A stretch of DNA of 64,000 nucleotides from Amblyomma americanum. Taxonomy: Eukaryota > Arthropoda > Arachnida > Ixodida > Ixodidae. The translations under genes and the position numbers were made by a program. The notes beneath the pieces were generated by a model. It saw only the letters and a list, made by a program, of their open reading frames with translations. It was not told where the DNA came from and made no database searches. The stretch lies in contig NC_135500.1 of assembly GCF_052857255.1 (NCBI RefSeq), forward strand, positions 53,469,272 through 53,533,271. The letters run 5' to 3'. Positions 43,619 through 54,400 of the stretch are shown piece by piece (positions within the stretch are counted from its first letter, which is position 1; the number at the start of each line of letters is the position of its first letter).

Positions 43619-45264
43619 CTATTAAACAGCGTGCGCTAACAGGACGTACACAGGAAACTTGGAGACTGAGGAAAGAAGCGCAATTTCCAACTTTAATGAC
43701 AGGAAAGGATGCCAGACGCTCTTTTATATCTGCTGGGGTGAGGGTGTGCGAAATGAATGACAGAGGCAAACAACTTCAAACATCGGCAAACAAAAAAACA
43801 AAAACACGTGGCGTAACAAAGCTCACCATGCAGACCGAAAAGCTGAATGTAACAACAGGTGACTAAAGAGTGATAACGGTTGATAGGAAGTGCGAAAACA
43901 TGAGCAGATAACGGTTGATATGCAGTGCAAAAACATGAGCAGAGAAAACGTAAAGAACTACACGAGGTATATGTAAAAGAAGAAACTTAAAAAGGCACAT
44001 AAAGCGGCGTGTAAAAGGCGCATAAAAAACAGTAAAAACGGAACAACATAGGAAAATGCAGAGTAAGAGCATACTGCTAAAAAAACCATAAGAAAAGAAC
44101 CTAGACGAAACCATCTAAAAAGGAGAGTTCCTTTCTAGAAAGAAGAATAGAAGGCGTGCTAACGCACTTGTCTTTTCTTTGGTCAAAGTAAAAGGCCGCA
44201 ATGACTTCTCTTTCAGTCTTGTCCGGTGCCTTGGCCAGGAACCTGGTTTCGTAGAACTTGGGATGGCAATCTTTACATTGGCTGCAGTGTATAGGAAGGT
44301 TACCTCCCGTCTTGCTATTCAAAGTCACATTGTGCGTTCGGGCGCGCTCATTAAAACATTTTCCTGTTTGTCTCATGTAAACTCTGCCGCACGTCAAAGG
44401 GATCTCGTTCACCACATTAGCAGTACACTCTGTGAACTTCTTTGATGTTTGATGAGGCAGGACTTCTTAACTCGCCTACTGGAAATCATAGGGCAAAGCT
44501 TTGCCAGCTTGCAGGGAGCTGAAAAAACCAGCTGCACCCCATGTCTGGAAGCAACTTTTTTCAAATAGTGCGAAAAACCATGTAGGTAGGGTAGGAAACA
44601 AGGTTCCTAGCCAAGGCACCGGACAAGACTGAAAGAGAAGTCATTGAGGCCTTTTACATTGACCAAAGAAAAGACAAGTGCGTTAGCACGCCTTCTATTC
44701 TTCTTTCTAGAAAGGAACTATCCTTCTTAGAGAGTTTCGTCTAGGTTATTTTCTTATGGTTTTTTAGCAGTTTTTTCTTACTCTATATTCCCCCATGTTG
44801 TTCCGTTTTTACCGTTTTTTATGCGGCTTTTACAGGCCGCTTTATGTGCATTTTTAAGTTTCTTCTTTTACATATGCCTGGTGTTGTTCCTTACGTTTTC
44901 TCTGCTCATGTTTTTGCGCTTCATATCAACCGTTATCTGCTCATGTTTTTGCACTTCACATCAACCGTTATCACTCTTTAGTCACCTGTTGTTACATTCA
45001 GCTTTTCAGTCTGCATTGTGAGCTTTGTTACGCCACGTGTTTTTTGTGTTTTTTTTTTGTTTGCCGACGTTTGAAGTTGTTTGCCTCTGTCATTCATTCC
45101 GCACACCCGCACCCCAGCAGATATAAAAGAGCGCCTGGCATCCTTTCCTGAAATTAAAGTTGGATGTTGCGCTTCTTTTCTCTGTCTCCAAGTTTCCTGT
45201 GTACGTCCTGTTAGCGCACGCTGTTTAATAGAGATGTGCCAACTTGCCCGTCAGAAAGTTCTAC
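43619..45264. mobile_element. Head-to-head inverted pair of Penelope-like elements with 11-bp TSD
   Basis: The left arm (43619-44252) and right arm (44597-45231) are near-perfect inverted repeats ending in CTATTAAACAGCGTGCGC / its complement. Both carry the 3' part of a Penelope GIY-YIG ORF reading outward from the centre. The left copy is longer (to about 44580). An extra 33 bp (45232-45264) follows the right arm only. Target duplication TTTTCATAGCA is at 43605-43615 and 45265-45275; copy A has a single TTTTCACAGCA (12416-12427). Confidence 0.9.
44101..44580 (-). pseudogene. Penelope GIY-YIG endonuclease domain, left copy
   Basis: From about 44580 the minus strand reads HGVQLVFSAPCKLAKLCPMI, then (after a stop-like break near 44415) EIPLTCGRVYMRQTGKC, FNERARTHN, NLPIHCSQCKDCHPKFYETR and REVIAAFYFDQRKDKCVSTP. 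This is the order seen at the end of Penelope-like polymerases: a linker with Cys, the GIY-YIG-type core (here VYMRQTG instead of YIGQTG), an HC..CxxC cluster and the REVIAAF helix. The RT domain is absent. The right copy (44597-44760, plus) contains only the last part (TEREVIEAFYIDQRK-like). Confidence 0.85.
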
Positions 45265-45327
45265 TTTTCATAGCACTGCCATACAAATTAAAGTTTATTG
45301 TTGCCATTACTCAAACCATCCCAGAGC

Positions 45328-45556
45328 CGCCGCGGTAGCTGAGTAGTTGTGGTGCTCGGCAGCTGGCCCGAAAAAACGAGGCTTCGATCCCGAATGCGTT
45401 GGTCGCATTTCGATAGACACGAAATTCTAGAGGCCTGTGTACTGTGCAATGTCAGTGCACGTGAAAGAATCCCAGATGCTCCAAAATATTTGGAGCTCTC
45501 CACTACGACGTCCTTCATAGCCTGAGTCGCTTTGGGACGTTAAACCCCGTAAAAGC
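45328..45556 (+). mobile_element. tRNA-derived SINE (family 2), orthologue of 12482-12720
   Basis: GCCGCGGTAGCTGAGTAG (box A), GGCTTCGATCCCGAATG (box B), CACGTGAAAGAATCCCAGAT, CTGAGTCGCTTTGGGACG. Same position in the duplication as the copy A insertion. Confidence 0.85.
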
Positions 45557-46009
45557 AAGCGAGTGTATCCCCCCACCATAATAACGAGTGAAGTAAAGTT
45601 ATGGTCTGATACATATTTCCTTTCGTGTTCTGTTGTGGGAAAACTTTTTTAAGACTCTCGATATTTTGTTCAATGAAGAGGGCTACGTCGGGCTGGTTGG
45701 TGAATGTTGATGCAAAGGACTGGACAGCGGCAACGCTACAGAAGAGAACACAGACACCAGCGCATGTGTATGTGTTGTTTTCTGTCCCGTCTGTTACCGC
45801 ATTTCAGCCGTTACCAGCAACATGAATTTGTTGTTTGCCTATATTCAAAATGGCTCTAAAATATTCAGTTCGCAAGCAAAAATTTGATACTCGCGCATCC
45901 TAAGCTTCTTACCCAAGAAGAACAAAAGTCTCTCGCTTTTTTTTGTAAGCCCCTCTCTTAGTTTGCCCAACATCCATTTTTATTAAAGCGAATTCAGTCC
46001 TTGCCTAGG

Positions 46010-46985
46010 CTCTCAGGTGCCAATACACCCTGTCAATGCCGGCCGAGACCACGTGAATCGAGTACTGAGCAGACCAGAACGGCATCAGAGGCATGTTTGG
46101 AAGGCCATGTTCTTGGTGCTGGCTGGCTGCCCTCTCGAGCAGATTGGGGAGGAGGAAAAAAACTTCATTGTTCTCTGGTGCTTCTTTCTGCTGACAGAAA
46201 GAATTTCGGCCCGTGAAGAAAATAGGCTAGGGGACGCTGAAGGGACTGTTTAAACCGCGAAGAAAAGTTCTGGGAACCTGGAAGAGCTTCAAGCCATGAA
46301 GAAAAGTCACCGAGAGCGCCGCTGTACTCCTATTGTCGTAGGCCGGACGCCGCTTCCAACACGTGCGCGAGCGGCCGTTAGCTGGCGCCGATGTCTAGCA
46401 CGGACAGATATCGGCGCCTCGCCGAGGTTCGGCGGCGTCTCCTACAAAAGGCATGCGTAGACCGGTTCTGTCGTATGTTAAATATGTTAAAGGCGCGTTT
46501 ATACTCCTACGTAACGCGCGCGCGCTTCCGCGCGCCGCACGGCGACGTCACGTCGGCCAAAGCGAGACCCTCTTTACTCCAACTGCGCTTGACCTCCGAC
46601 GCGTTCTGCGGCTTCGACGCACTCTGACCGCGCTGGCGGAGACTTGGAGCATGTCTCTATTTCGTGCCGAGTGCGCCAGCCGCCGCCGGCCCGGCCAGAC
46701 CGGTTCCGCGTGCTCCTCGGGGCGGCGCTGCTTCGCAAACCTACGAGAGATGGCGCGTCGAACGTTCTGCGCAGTCTGCACATGCGCTACTCCTGGCGCA
46801 GCCGCTGAGCCGCTTCGGGGCGGCCGGACTGTAGGAGGGCCGAATTCGCGCCTGGCGAGGTGTCGCCAACCTGAAGTGACTGACCACCGCCGGCGCTCGC
46901 CCGCGCGCCGAGGAAGTAGGAGTATAAACGCGCCTTAAGAGCGCCGACTTTGGGCGCGTGCACCAAAAATGCGGCCCTTGGAGCA
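46010..46985. repeat. MITE-like family N, copy in duplicate B, split by a nested MITE
   Basis: Orthologous to 13120-13700; landmarks TTTAAACCGCGAAGAAAAGT, CTTCAAGCCATGAAGAAAAG and GAGCGCCGACTTTGGGCGCG. The MITE at 46492-46935 lies inside, at a place that is uninterrupted in copy A. Confidence 0.65.
46492..46935. mobile_element. MITE, 444 bp, TIR AGGCGCGTTTATACTCCTAC, TSD TAA
   Basis: The perfect 20-bp inverted ends are flanked by TAA (46489-46491, 46936-46938; in context TTAA on both sides). The empty site is in copy A at about 13650 (GTATGTTAAGAGCGCC). The interior is very GC-rich with no transposase. A 3-bp TAA duplication suggests a PIF/Harbinger-type source; TTAA would suggest piggyBac-type. 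The sequence allows both. Confidence 0.87.
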
Positions 46986-47442
46986 CACTTGCAGAATATC
47001 GAGCGTCCTCTGCAGTTTGCCAACCGAAAACCACCACTCCTCATGCTAACCCTTTCAGTCAACAGAGCAGGAAGCGAAAACGCGGTTTGCAAACGTGGGT
47101 TGCTGGTTGGAAGCAACCTTCCTGTAAGTCACAATTCTACAAGTTGTTCATTCACTTCTGAGAAAATGAATGCTGCACGTCAGGAGTACTCTGTCGATAG
47201 TTCTTTGTGTTTGGTTACCTTAGTGTGCAGTGACGCGAAGCAGATGAGTTCTCATGTCTTTGAAAAAGCGTTGTCAGCCTTCTCTGTGCGCGCGCTCACG
47301 TTTCCCCGCTGAGAGGTATACGAGCACTGTGACATCACGACTGAAAGAAAAAATAGTGACGCCATGTGTACTCAAAGCAATACGAAAATAAATAGCAATA
47401 AAGAATAAGATATCTGGCGTTCTGCAGTGGTAACCGAGTCTC

Positions 47443-48398
47443 ATATTAAACTGCACATCTCCAACCGAAAATGTTTAATTTTCGCCCAACGTTTCAAAGC
47501 AGACTCGGCTCCTTCATCAAGGGTGACTGAGGGAAGTAGCTAGCGTCTCTAAGTACGGAGGGGAGGAAGGGGTCAAAGGAACGAAAGCTGTGATGCGAAA
47601 CGCGTGGGGGAGGGGGAGGGAGGGAGGAGGGGGTTAAGGCTGTTAGTCACGTTGTCGCACTTTGGGGAGGCGGTCAATGGCGACTTTTTTTCGTTGTAGT
47701 CCCTGGAGCACGTTTCCTTTTGTGCGGTTGATGTTTTTCGGGGTGGTTTGGATCTGCCGGAATTCCAGAAGGAGCCTTTTTTGGTAATTTTTTTCGGGTA
47801 CTGGGATGCTGGTTTCTGCGAAGTTGATTCTGCGGTCTGAGTCCTCGAAATGTTCGGCTGCAGGACTGCGATCTCTTGCGAAGTTGCGGACGTCGTTTTT
47901 ATGTTGCCGAATTCTTTCTTTGATGTTTTTGGTTTCGCCGATGTAGCTTGCGTCGTAGTCGACGCAAGGAATCGACGCAAAGAATTTTGTAGACAATGCC
48001 TCGGGCTCCTTCTCTCCGCGGCCGGTCTTTATGGACTGGTAGACAAAGCACAACAGTGTTGTGGGCTTGTGCGCTACCTGGAGACCCCCTTTTTTCGGGA
48101 ATCTGGCGATGATTTCACTGATACCTCCGACATCAGGTAGAGTGACGTATTTTGGTGGTGGCGTTGGTCTTTGTGCGTTGATTTCTTGGCGCATGTTGTC
48201 GTGTTTTTGATGTCGAATGGTTTTTTGAATAAAGTTTTTTGGGTAGCCGTTCATGATGACTTCTTTGAATATCGTGCGTTGTTCTTTTTTTCTGTCAAGT
48301 TCTGTGCTTGTTCTGCAGATGAGACTGAGAAGTGCAGTTTATTATAAGTCTTCAAACCCAACAAGACAGGCAAATCTGTCAAAATGTTTAGTTTTTTT
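47443..48398 (-). mobile_element. Penelope-like element, 5' truncated, with 12-bp TSD
   Basis: Flanked by TAACCGAGTCTC at 47431-47442 and 48399-48410; copy A has one site (GGTAACCGTGTCTCG near 16241). The 3' (left) end on the minus strand has CTTGATGAAGGAGCC ... TTTGAAACGTTGGGCG, a segment found at Penelope ends. It encodes the GIY-YIG domain described separately. Confidence 0.9.
47643..48254 (-). pseudogene. Penelope GIY-YIG endonuclease domain
   Basis: A 203-residue open frame: NGYPKNFIQKTI at the start (end of the RT-connection), a TLPDVGGISEIIARF linker, the GIY-YIG core DYDASYIGETKNIKERIRQ HKND-type segment, RSPAAEHFEDSDRRINFAET and LLLEFRQIQTTPKNINRTKG. The GIY-YIG landmark residues are SYIGET. 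The usual first strand (VVYKIPC) is poorly kept (here FFASIPC, with an insertion before it), so the domain is probably damaged. It is closest in layout to 7988-8710 among the three Penelope fragments. No RT is present. Confidence 0.85.
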
Positions 48399-49637
48399 TA
48401 ACCGAGTCTCCTGATTTTTGTGTTCTACTTAGCGGTGTTCTTTTGTCTTTGATATAGTGGCGTTGGAGACCGATGCACCATGCTCGACCCCTTTCGTCGC
48501 CAAATGATCTATGGTGAAATAGACACTTTGCTCCATTCGACTCATTTCTTGCCACACAAAGCGAAAACACGTGCTTTTTGAAGCTGTCACCAATTACGTG
48601 GCCGCAGAAGGGCCTCGCCCATTCACGAAGGTCGGCTTTATTTTGTACTGTACACAGGCCATAACAACACAGTGCACTCACGTTGCATGACAAGGAACAA
48701 AGTAAAGGCTCTAAGGAAAAGCCTTTCAGCGTGCCGTCTTTTTCAGTGAGTGAGTAGATGAGAACCACGGCCACTCGATGATGCGGTTCCATCGAGCGGC
48801 CGCGTTGATACCTACCGCTGCCTCCACACGGTAGTAGAACAACAGCGGGCTAACGGGGTCGCATTTTTTATTGTGGCACTGAGGCTTCAATTTAGGATTT
48901 CGAAGTGGTCTGTCTGTATGTCTGAAATTTACTTGACCTGAAATAAAATAATCGGAAATGTTTTACGGCCGCGAGTGAGTTTCGAGCCCGGGGCGGCGAG
49001 AACACATCAGTTTTGCTGGTTACTGCATTAGACAACTGCAACATCGCCGCAACCGAAAATTCCGCATCTTAAAATACCAGTCTCTTAAAATACCAGTCTC
49101 TTGCGCTGTGTTTTGGATATCATCGTCTTCATCAACTGCATCCGTGCGCAACGGAACCGAACACCGAAACAGCACTGAAATCCGAAGTGCTAGCACCCCT
49201 CATTTGCATTTGGCGAAACCACGCTAAATCATCCGAAATTTGTTTTTGTGCCACTCTTTACCTGTGCCATGCGCTGGGCTTTTTACAATGCTGGTGGAAT
49301 TCCTTAGGTTGGTGCAAGGCATCAAAGAATGTAACTGATCTTGAGGATTCTTCCGCCGGCTGTCGAGGCGGTCGGACGTGCGTTCGGCGAGCTCCGTCGA
49401 CATCGGGGACGAAGTCGTGCTCAGGAGCCTGAGGACGACCCAAACTGGCTGGAATCGGCGTCCGAAGAGAACCGGAAGGCTAGGAACACCAATAACCAAC
49501 AAGGTGGGCCGATTTTCCTGAATTATAGGGCCGAGAAGGCCCCAACGGGAAGGAGACCGGGCTAAGCCTAACGAGGCTTAGCCAAGACAAAGGAGAGGCC
49601 TAGGCCTAACGGCCGACGCCCGAGCCCTCCCAGTGCC

Positions 49638-51434
49638 ATGGAGGTGGTTGAGGGAAGAGAGATAGACCCGGAGGAGCTAAAAGCCCCAGGGCAATGGTTT
49701 AGGACAAGAAAGAATGGAAGACTAATTCCGGAAAAGGAAATAGCCGACGACCCCGTGGTCCAGTCAAAAGCTAAGGACAGGACGGCCGCAAGGCAGGAGG
49801 GAAGAAGACTGGCTGCGAAATCGGTGGAGAAACAAATAACGAGAATTCCGCAAGATTTCGACAAAATAATCATGCGTCCCAGAGGTGGGATAGAGAAGCT
49901 ACTTGTGCACGGATGGGATAGAGAAGCTACTTGTGCACGGAGGAGCGTTTCTGGCGAACGCCATCGCCGAAGCGGCCGAGGTCGGAGAAGGCAGCAGAGA
50001 GGACATAATCACCTTCAACAGGAAACAGCAGTCCATCATGATAGCCACCGGAGATGGAAATAGAAGAGAGAAATACGCTTCGCTAACAGAGCTGAAGATA
50101 GAAGCCGTAGAGACAACGCTGAACGCGTACCTGACCCCGCCGGAAAACTGCGGGAAGGGAGTGATCTACGACGCCCCGGACTTCTGGACGGAGGAAGAAA
50201 TTTTCGAAAGACTAGAGCAACACGGAGCCAAGAACCCACCCATACTGGGAGTGAGAAGATTAGGGAAAGAATCCAAGGCCGTCCTAATCCTGTTCGAAAG
50301 CAACAGGGTGCCATGGCACGTGTACCTATCCCCAACGCCGACGAGGTGCGTCCTCTACAAGAAAAGGTACGAAGTCTGCTACGCATGCGGACGAATGGGA
50401 CACCGACAGGACGTCTGCCCGGACCCAGAAAACAAGAAGTGCAGAAGCTGCGGAGAAGAGAACCCAGCAGAAGGCCACAAATGCAAGACCAAATGCCAAC
50501 TATGCGCAAAGGAACACCCACTAGGAGACCGAAGATGCAAGGAAATATACAGAACACCGTACGAGATCAAGAAGAAGATCTGGGAAAAAGGCAGGAAGAA
50601 GAGACCCGCAGGAAGGACCAGAAGCCTACAGGAAGAACGGATCGCCGAGACGACAGCTTCCCCAGATTGGGGGAAGGCGAGGCAAGGAACCAGACGCCCC
50701 CAGGAAAACCGGGAGCCCCCAAAGGACACGGAGGACTCGGGAAACACAGAAGGGCGAGATCCAGATCACGGTCCAGGGACCCGGAGAGATCGAGGCCCAG
50801 GGACCCAAAGGACCCCTGGGGAAAAGGACGCAGCGACCGGAGCAGAGAGCCGAGCAAGGAGCCGAAAACAGTAAGCTTTGCAGGAGGGGCCTCCCAGGCT
50901 AAAGGTGATAACGACAGGGAGATAGAAAAACTTAACAGAGGGGCCTCCCAGGCTAAAGATGATAAAGACAGAGAGATAGAAAAACTTAAAAAACAGGTAG
51001 AGGAGCTACAGAGACTCCTGAAAAAGCACATAGAGGGGAGCGCAAAAGCAGCTCCACTAGAGATGAAACAAGCAGAACAGCCCAAAACAGGTACAAAGCA
51101 GACCGGACCTCTTACGCAGAAACCCCAGGCGACAGGGCAGGTAACGGAGGAGGCGGAAAAAGCAAGGAGACCCCCACTCAAACTCAAAGGGGACGAGGAG
51201 GTAGATATATGGGAAACGCTCAGGAAAGAGAGCGAAGCGAATAGGCTAGCAATCTCCACCCTACAAGCCGAGATGAGGGAATTCATGATGCAGATAACGC
51301 AGGCAATAGGACAGCTGCAGTCTGAAGTCCAGGCTCAGAGAACAGAATTACAAAGCCAGAGAGCGGAGCTGATAGCCCACGCGGAGCAACATAAACGAAC
51401 GGAGGAAGCAATAGCACGAATCCAACATGGATAG
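49638..51434 (+). pseudogene. LINE ORF1 (gag-like), frame broken twice
   Basis: It starts MEVVEGREIDPEELKA at 49638. A 28-bp tandem duplication (49887-49914 and 49915-49942, unit GGGATAGAGAAGCTACTTGT plus 8 bp) shifts the frame; from 49903 the new frame gives GAFLANAIAEAAEVGEG and three zinc knuckles: CYACGRMGHRQDVC, CRSCGEENPAEGHKC and CQLCAKEHPLGDRRC. A second shift near 50590-50640 is needed to reach the C-terminal part (RDDSFPRLGEGEARN, RSRSRSRDPERSRPRD, coiled coil EKLKKQVEELQRLLKKH), which ends at 51434. An 18-residue unit (GASQAKGDNDREIEKLNR) is duplicated at 50886 and 50940. The protein would bind RNA in the element's RNP. Confidence 0.8.
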
Positions 51435-54400
51435 AAAGGCCAAAAACAAGACCCTCATTTGGCAGTGGAACTGCCGAGGCTTCCGAAGCAAGCGAGCGGT
51501 ATTGCAACAATACATCGACACATTAGAGGAAAAGCCCCTGGCCATAGCCCTGCAAGAAACTGGTAAGCGGCTAAATCTACCAGGGTATCAAGCATTCCAC
51601 AGTGATAGAGGGGAGAAATCTCACGTCACCACATACGTTAAAAGGAACATAGCAACAATTGAGCATGAGCTAAACACGGCAGAGGCAGAAGTCGTCCTAG
51701 TAGAGATGATAACGGGCAAAAAGAATGAACCAAGCCTGTTCCTACTAAACGTGTACTCGAGACCGAAGCAGCAAAAAGTCAGGTTCAGGGCAATATTTCG
51801 GAAAGCAATGAAAGTGGCAAACATTAGCCCACTGATCATAGTAGGGGACTTCAACGCCCATCACGAGGAGTGGGGATACAGTACGAGGGACACGAAGGGA
51901 CGACACCTATGGGAGGACATACAGGAGTTAGGCCTAACCCTGCAAACAGATCCGGGGTGCCCAACTAGGAGAGGGAATAGCGTCATGGCGGACACCACAC
52001 CTGACCTCACGCTAACCAAAAACGTTAGGGCAGCCACTTGGATGAACACAGGAACGGACCTAGGAAGTGACCACCTCATTATCGCCACGACGGTACGCAC
52101 GGGCATCAAAGATAAAGCGGGTAGACTGCCCAAAATCACGGAATGGGACAAATTCAGGGCCCAAAGGGACCAGCAAAATTGGGGAACCATCCAAAACATA
52201 GAGGAATGGACAGAAACCCTTAAGAAGCACGTGTCGGAAGCGACCGTAACTTTGAAGGGGCAATATGTTCTAGAACTAGCAGACAACAAACTGCTGCACA
52301 TGTGGGAGGCCAAAAATGGACTCGAACGCAGATGGAAGAAGCAGAGATGGAATAGGAACCTCAGGAGAAGAATAGCAAGACTAAATCGGGACATAGAAAA
52401 ATATGCACGACAGTTGTGTGAGCAAAACTGGTGCAGCAGGTGCGACGAGATGGAAAGGGGTATGAGCTTAACAAAGACCTGGAACCTATTAAGGCACCTA
52501 CTCGACCCTACCAACTCTAAAACGCAGGCGAGCATTAGTCTAGCCAAGACAAAGCACATCTATGAAGGGACGGACGAGGAGTTCGTTAAAAAAATTATAC
52601 AAACATATATAGGGGACACGAAGAGGGTAGAACTCCCAGAGTACCAGGGTCCCCCGATGGAGCTCTTAGACGGCCCAATAACAGAAGCGGAGGTAAGGGC
52701 GGAAATAATTAAGCTAAAGTCAAAATCGGCCCCGGGCCCAGACGGCATCACCAACAAAACCCTGAGGAACCTAGATGATGGCTCGATAACAGCAATCACT
52801 GCATATATGCAGAAGGTGTGGGAAACCGGAAAGCTTCCCGCGCAATGGAAAGAGGCGAACATCATACTCATTCCAAAGCCGGGAAAAGCGCCGAAGCTCG
52901 AAAACTTAAGACCCATATCCCTCACATCTTGCGTAGGGAAGCTAATGGAACACGTAATTCAGACAAGGCTAACCAGATACATGGAAGACAACGAGCTCTG
53001 GCCAAGCGAGATGATTGGCTTCCGCCCGGGGCTGAGTACGCAAGACGTGATGCTGAGGCTGCAGCACGACATAATCGAATCCCAATCCAAAGATGCAAAA
53101 GTAATCCTAGGTCTCGACCTCAAAAAGGCGTTCGATAACGTCAAACGCGAGGCTATACTAGAGGAACTACATAGTCTAGAGGTAGGTCCGAGAACATATA
53201 ACTATGTCAAGGACTTCCTAACTGGGAGAACAGCGAGGATCAAATATCAGGACATAGAATCAGGGAACATAGAACTGGGCAGCAGGGGCACCCCCCAAGG
53301 GTCGGTACTATCCCCACTCCTCTTCAACATAGCAATGAGAGGGTTACCTAAATTACTTCAAGGAATAGAGGGTCTAAAGTTCAGTATGTATGCAGACGAC
53401 ATCAATGTCTGGATAAACAAAGGAGACGACGGGCAAATAGAAAGGAAACTCCAGAAGGCAGCAGACACTGTGGTAGAGTATGCAGCACAAAGAGGACTGG
53501 CATGTTCACCAGAGAAATCAGAGCTTCTGGTATACAACCCAAAAAGAAACAGGCTCAAGCAGGGAGAGGACTTTAAAATCACTGTGGAAGGAAAACTGGT
53601 GCCTAAGGTAGATATGATCAGGATTCTGGGCCTATTCATACAAAGTAACGGCTACAATGATGAAACCCTAAAAAGATTGGACAAATTTGCGACGCAAGTC
53701 ACGGGAATTTTCAGAAGGATATCGCTTAGAGGTAGAGGCCTCAAAGAGCAGAGCCTAATGAAACTAGTACAGGCATATATACTAAGTAGGATCAGCTACG
53801 CGACCCCCTTCCTCAAGATAGGGGCAACAGAAAAAAGGCAGCTTGATGCCATAATCAAAAAAAGCTATAAGAAGGCGCTGGGCTTGCCAATAAGCACCTC
53901 AAACGAAAGGCTACTAAATATGGGGCTTCACAACAACTGGAGTGAGATAGCTGAAGCGGTAAGATCAGCGCAGCTAGATAGGCTCAGCAGGACGAGCACC
54001 GGCAGAGCTATACTAGAAGCGGTCGACAGGCAAACCGACAGGGGGATGCAAAAGAAACAAGACATTCCAAAATGTGCTAGGAAAAAGATCAGAGTAGACC
54101 CATTGCCCAAAAATATGCACCCAGAATTCAACAAGGAAAGGGAAAAGAGGGCAGAAGCCATGGCCAGAGGACTGGACAGTCTAGATAAGAAAGCAGTGGC
54201 ATACACAGATGCAGCAAGTGGGAAGCTAGGAGCAGCCGTGGCCTCAGTGGTCAACGGAAAGGGGGAACCTGAGATAGCAGCATCCATTCGCAGCCGCAAC
54301 CCGGAAACGGCGGAAGAAGTCGCAATAGCGCTCGCATGCGTAGGAACGCACGCCAAAATTATAGCTAGTGACAGCAAAACTGCAGTCTACAATTATGACA

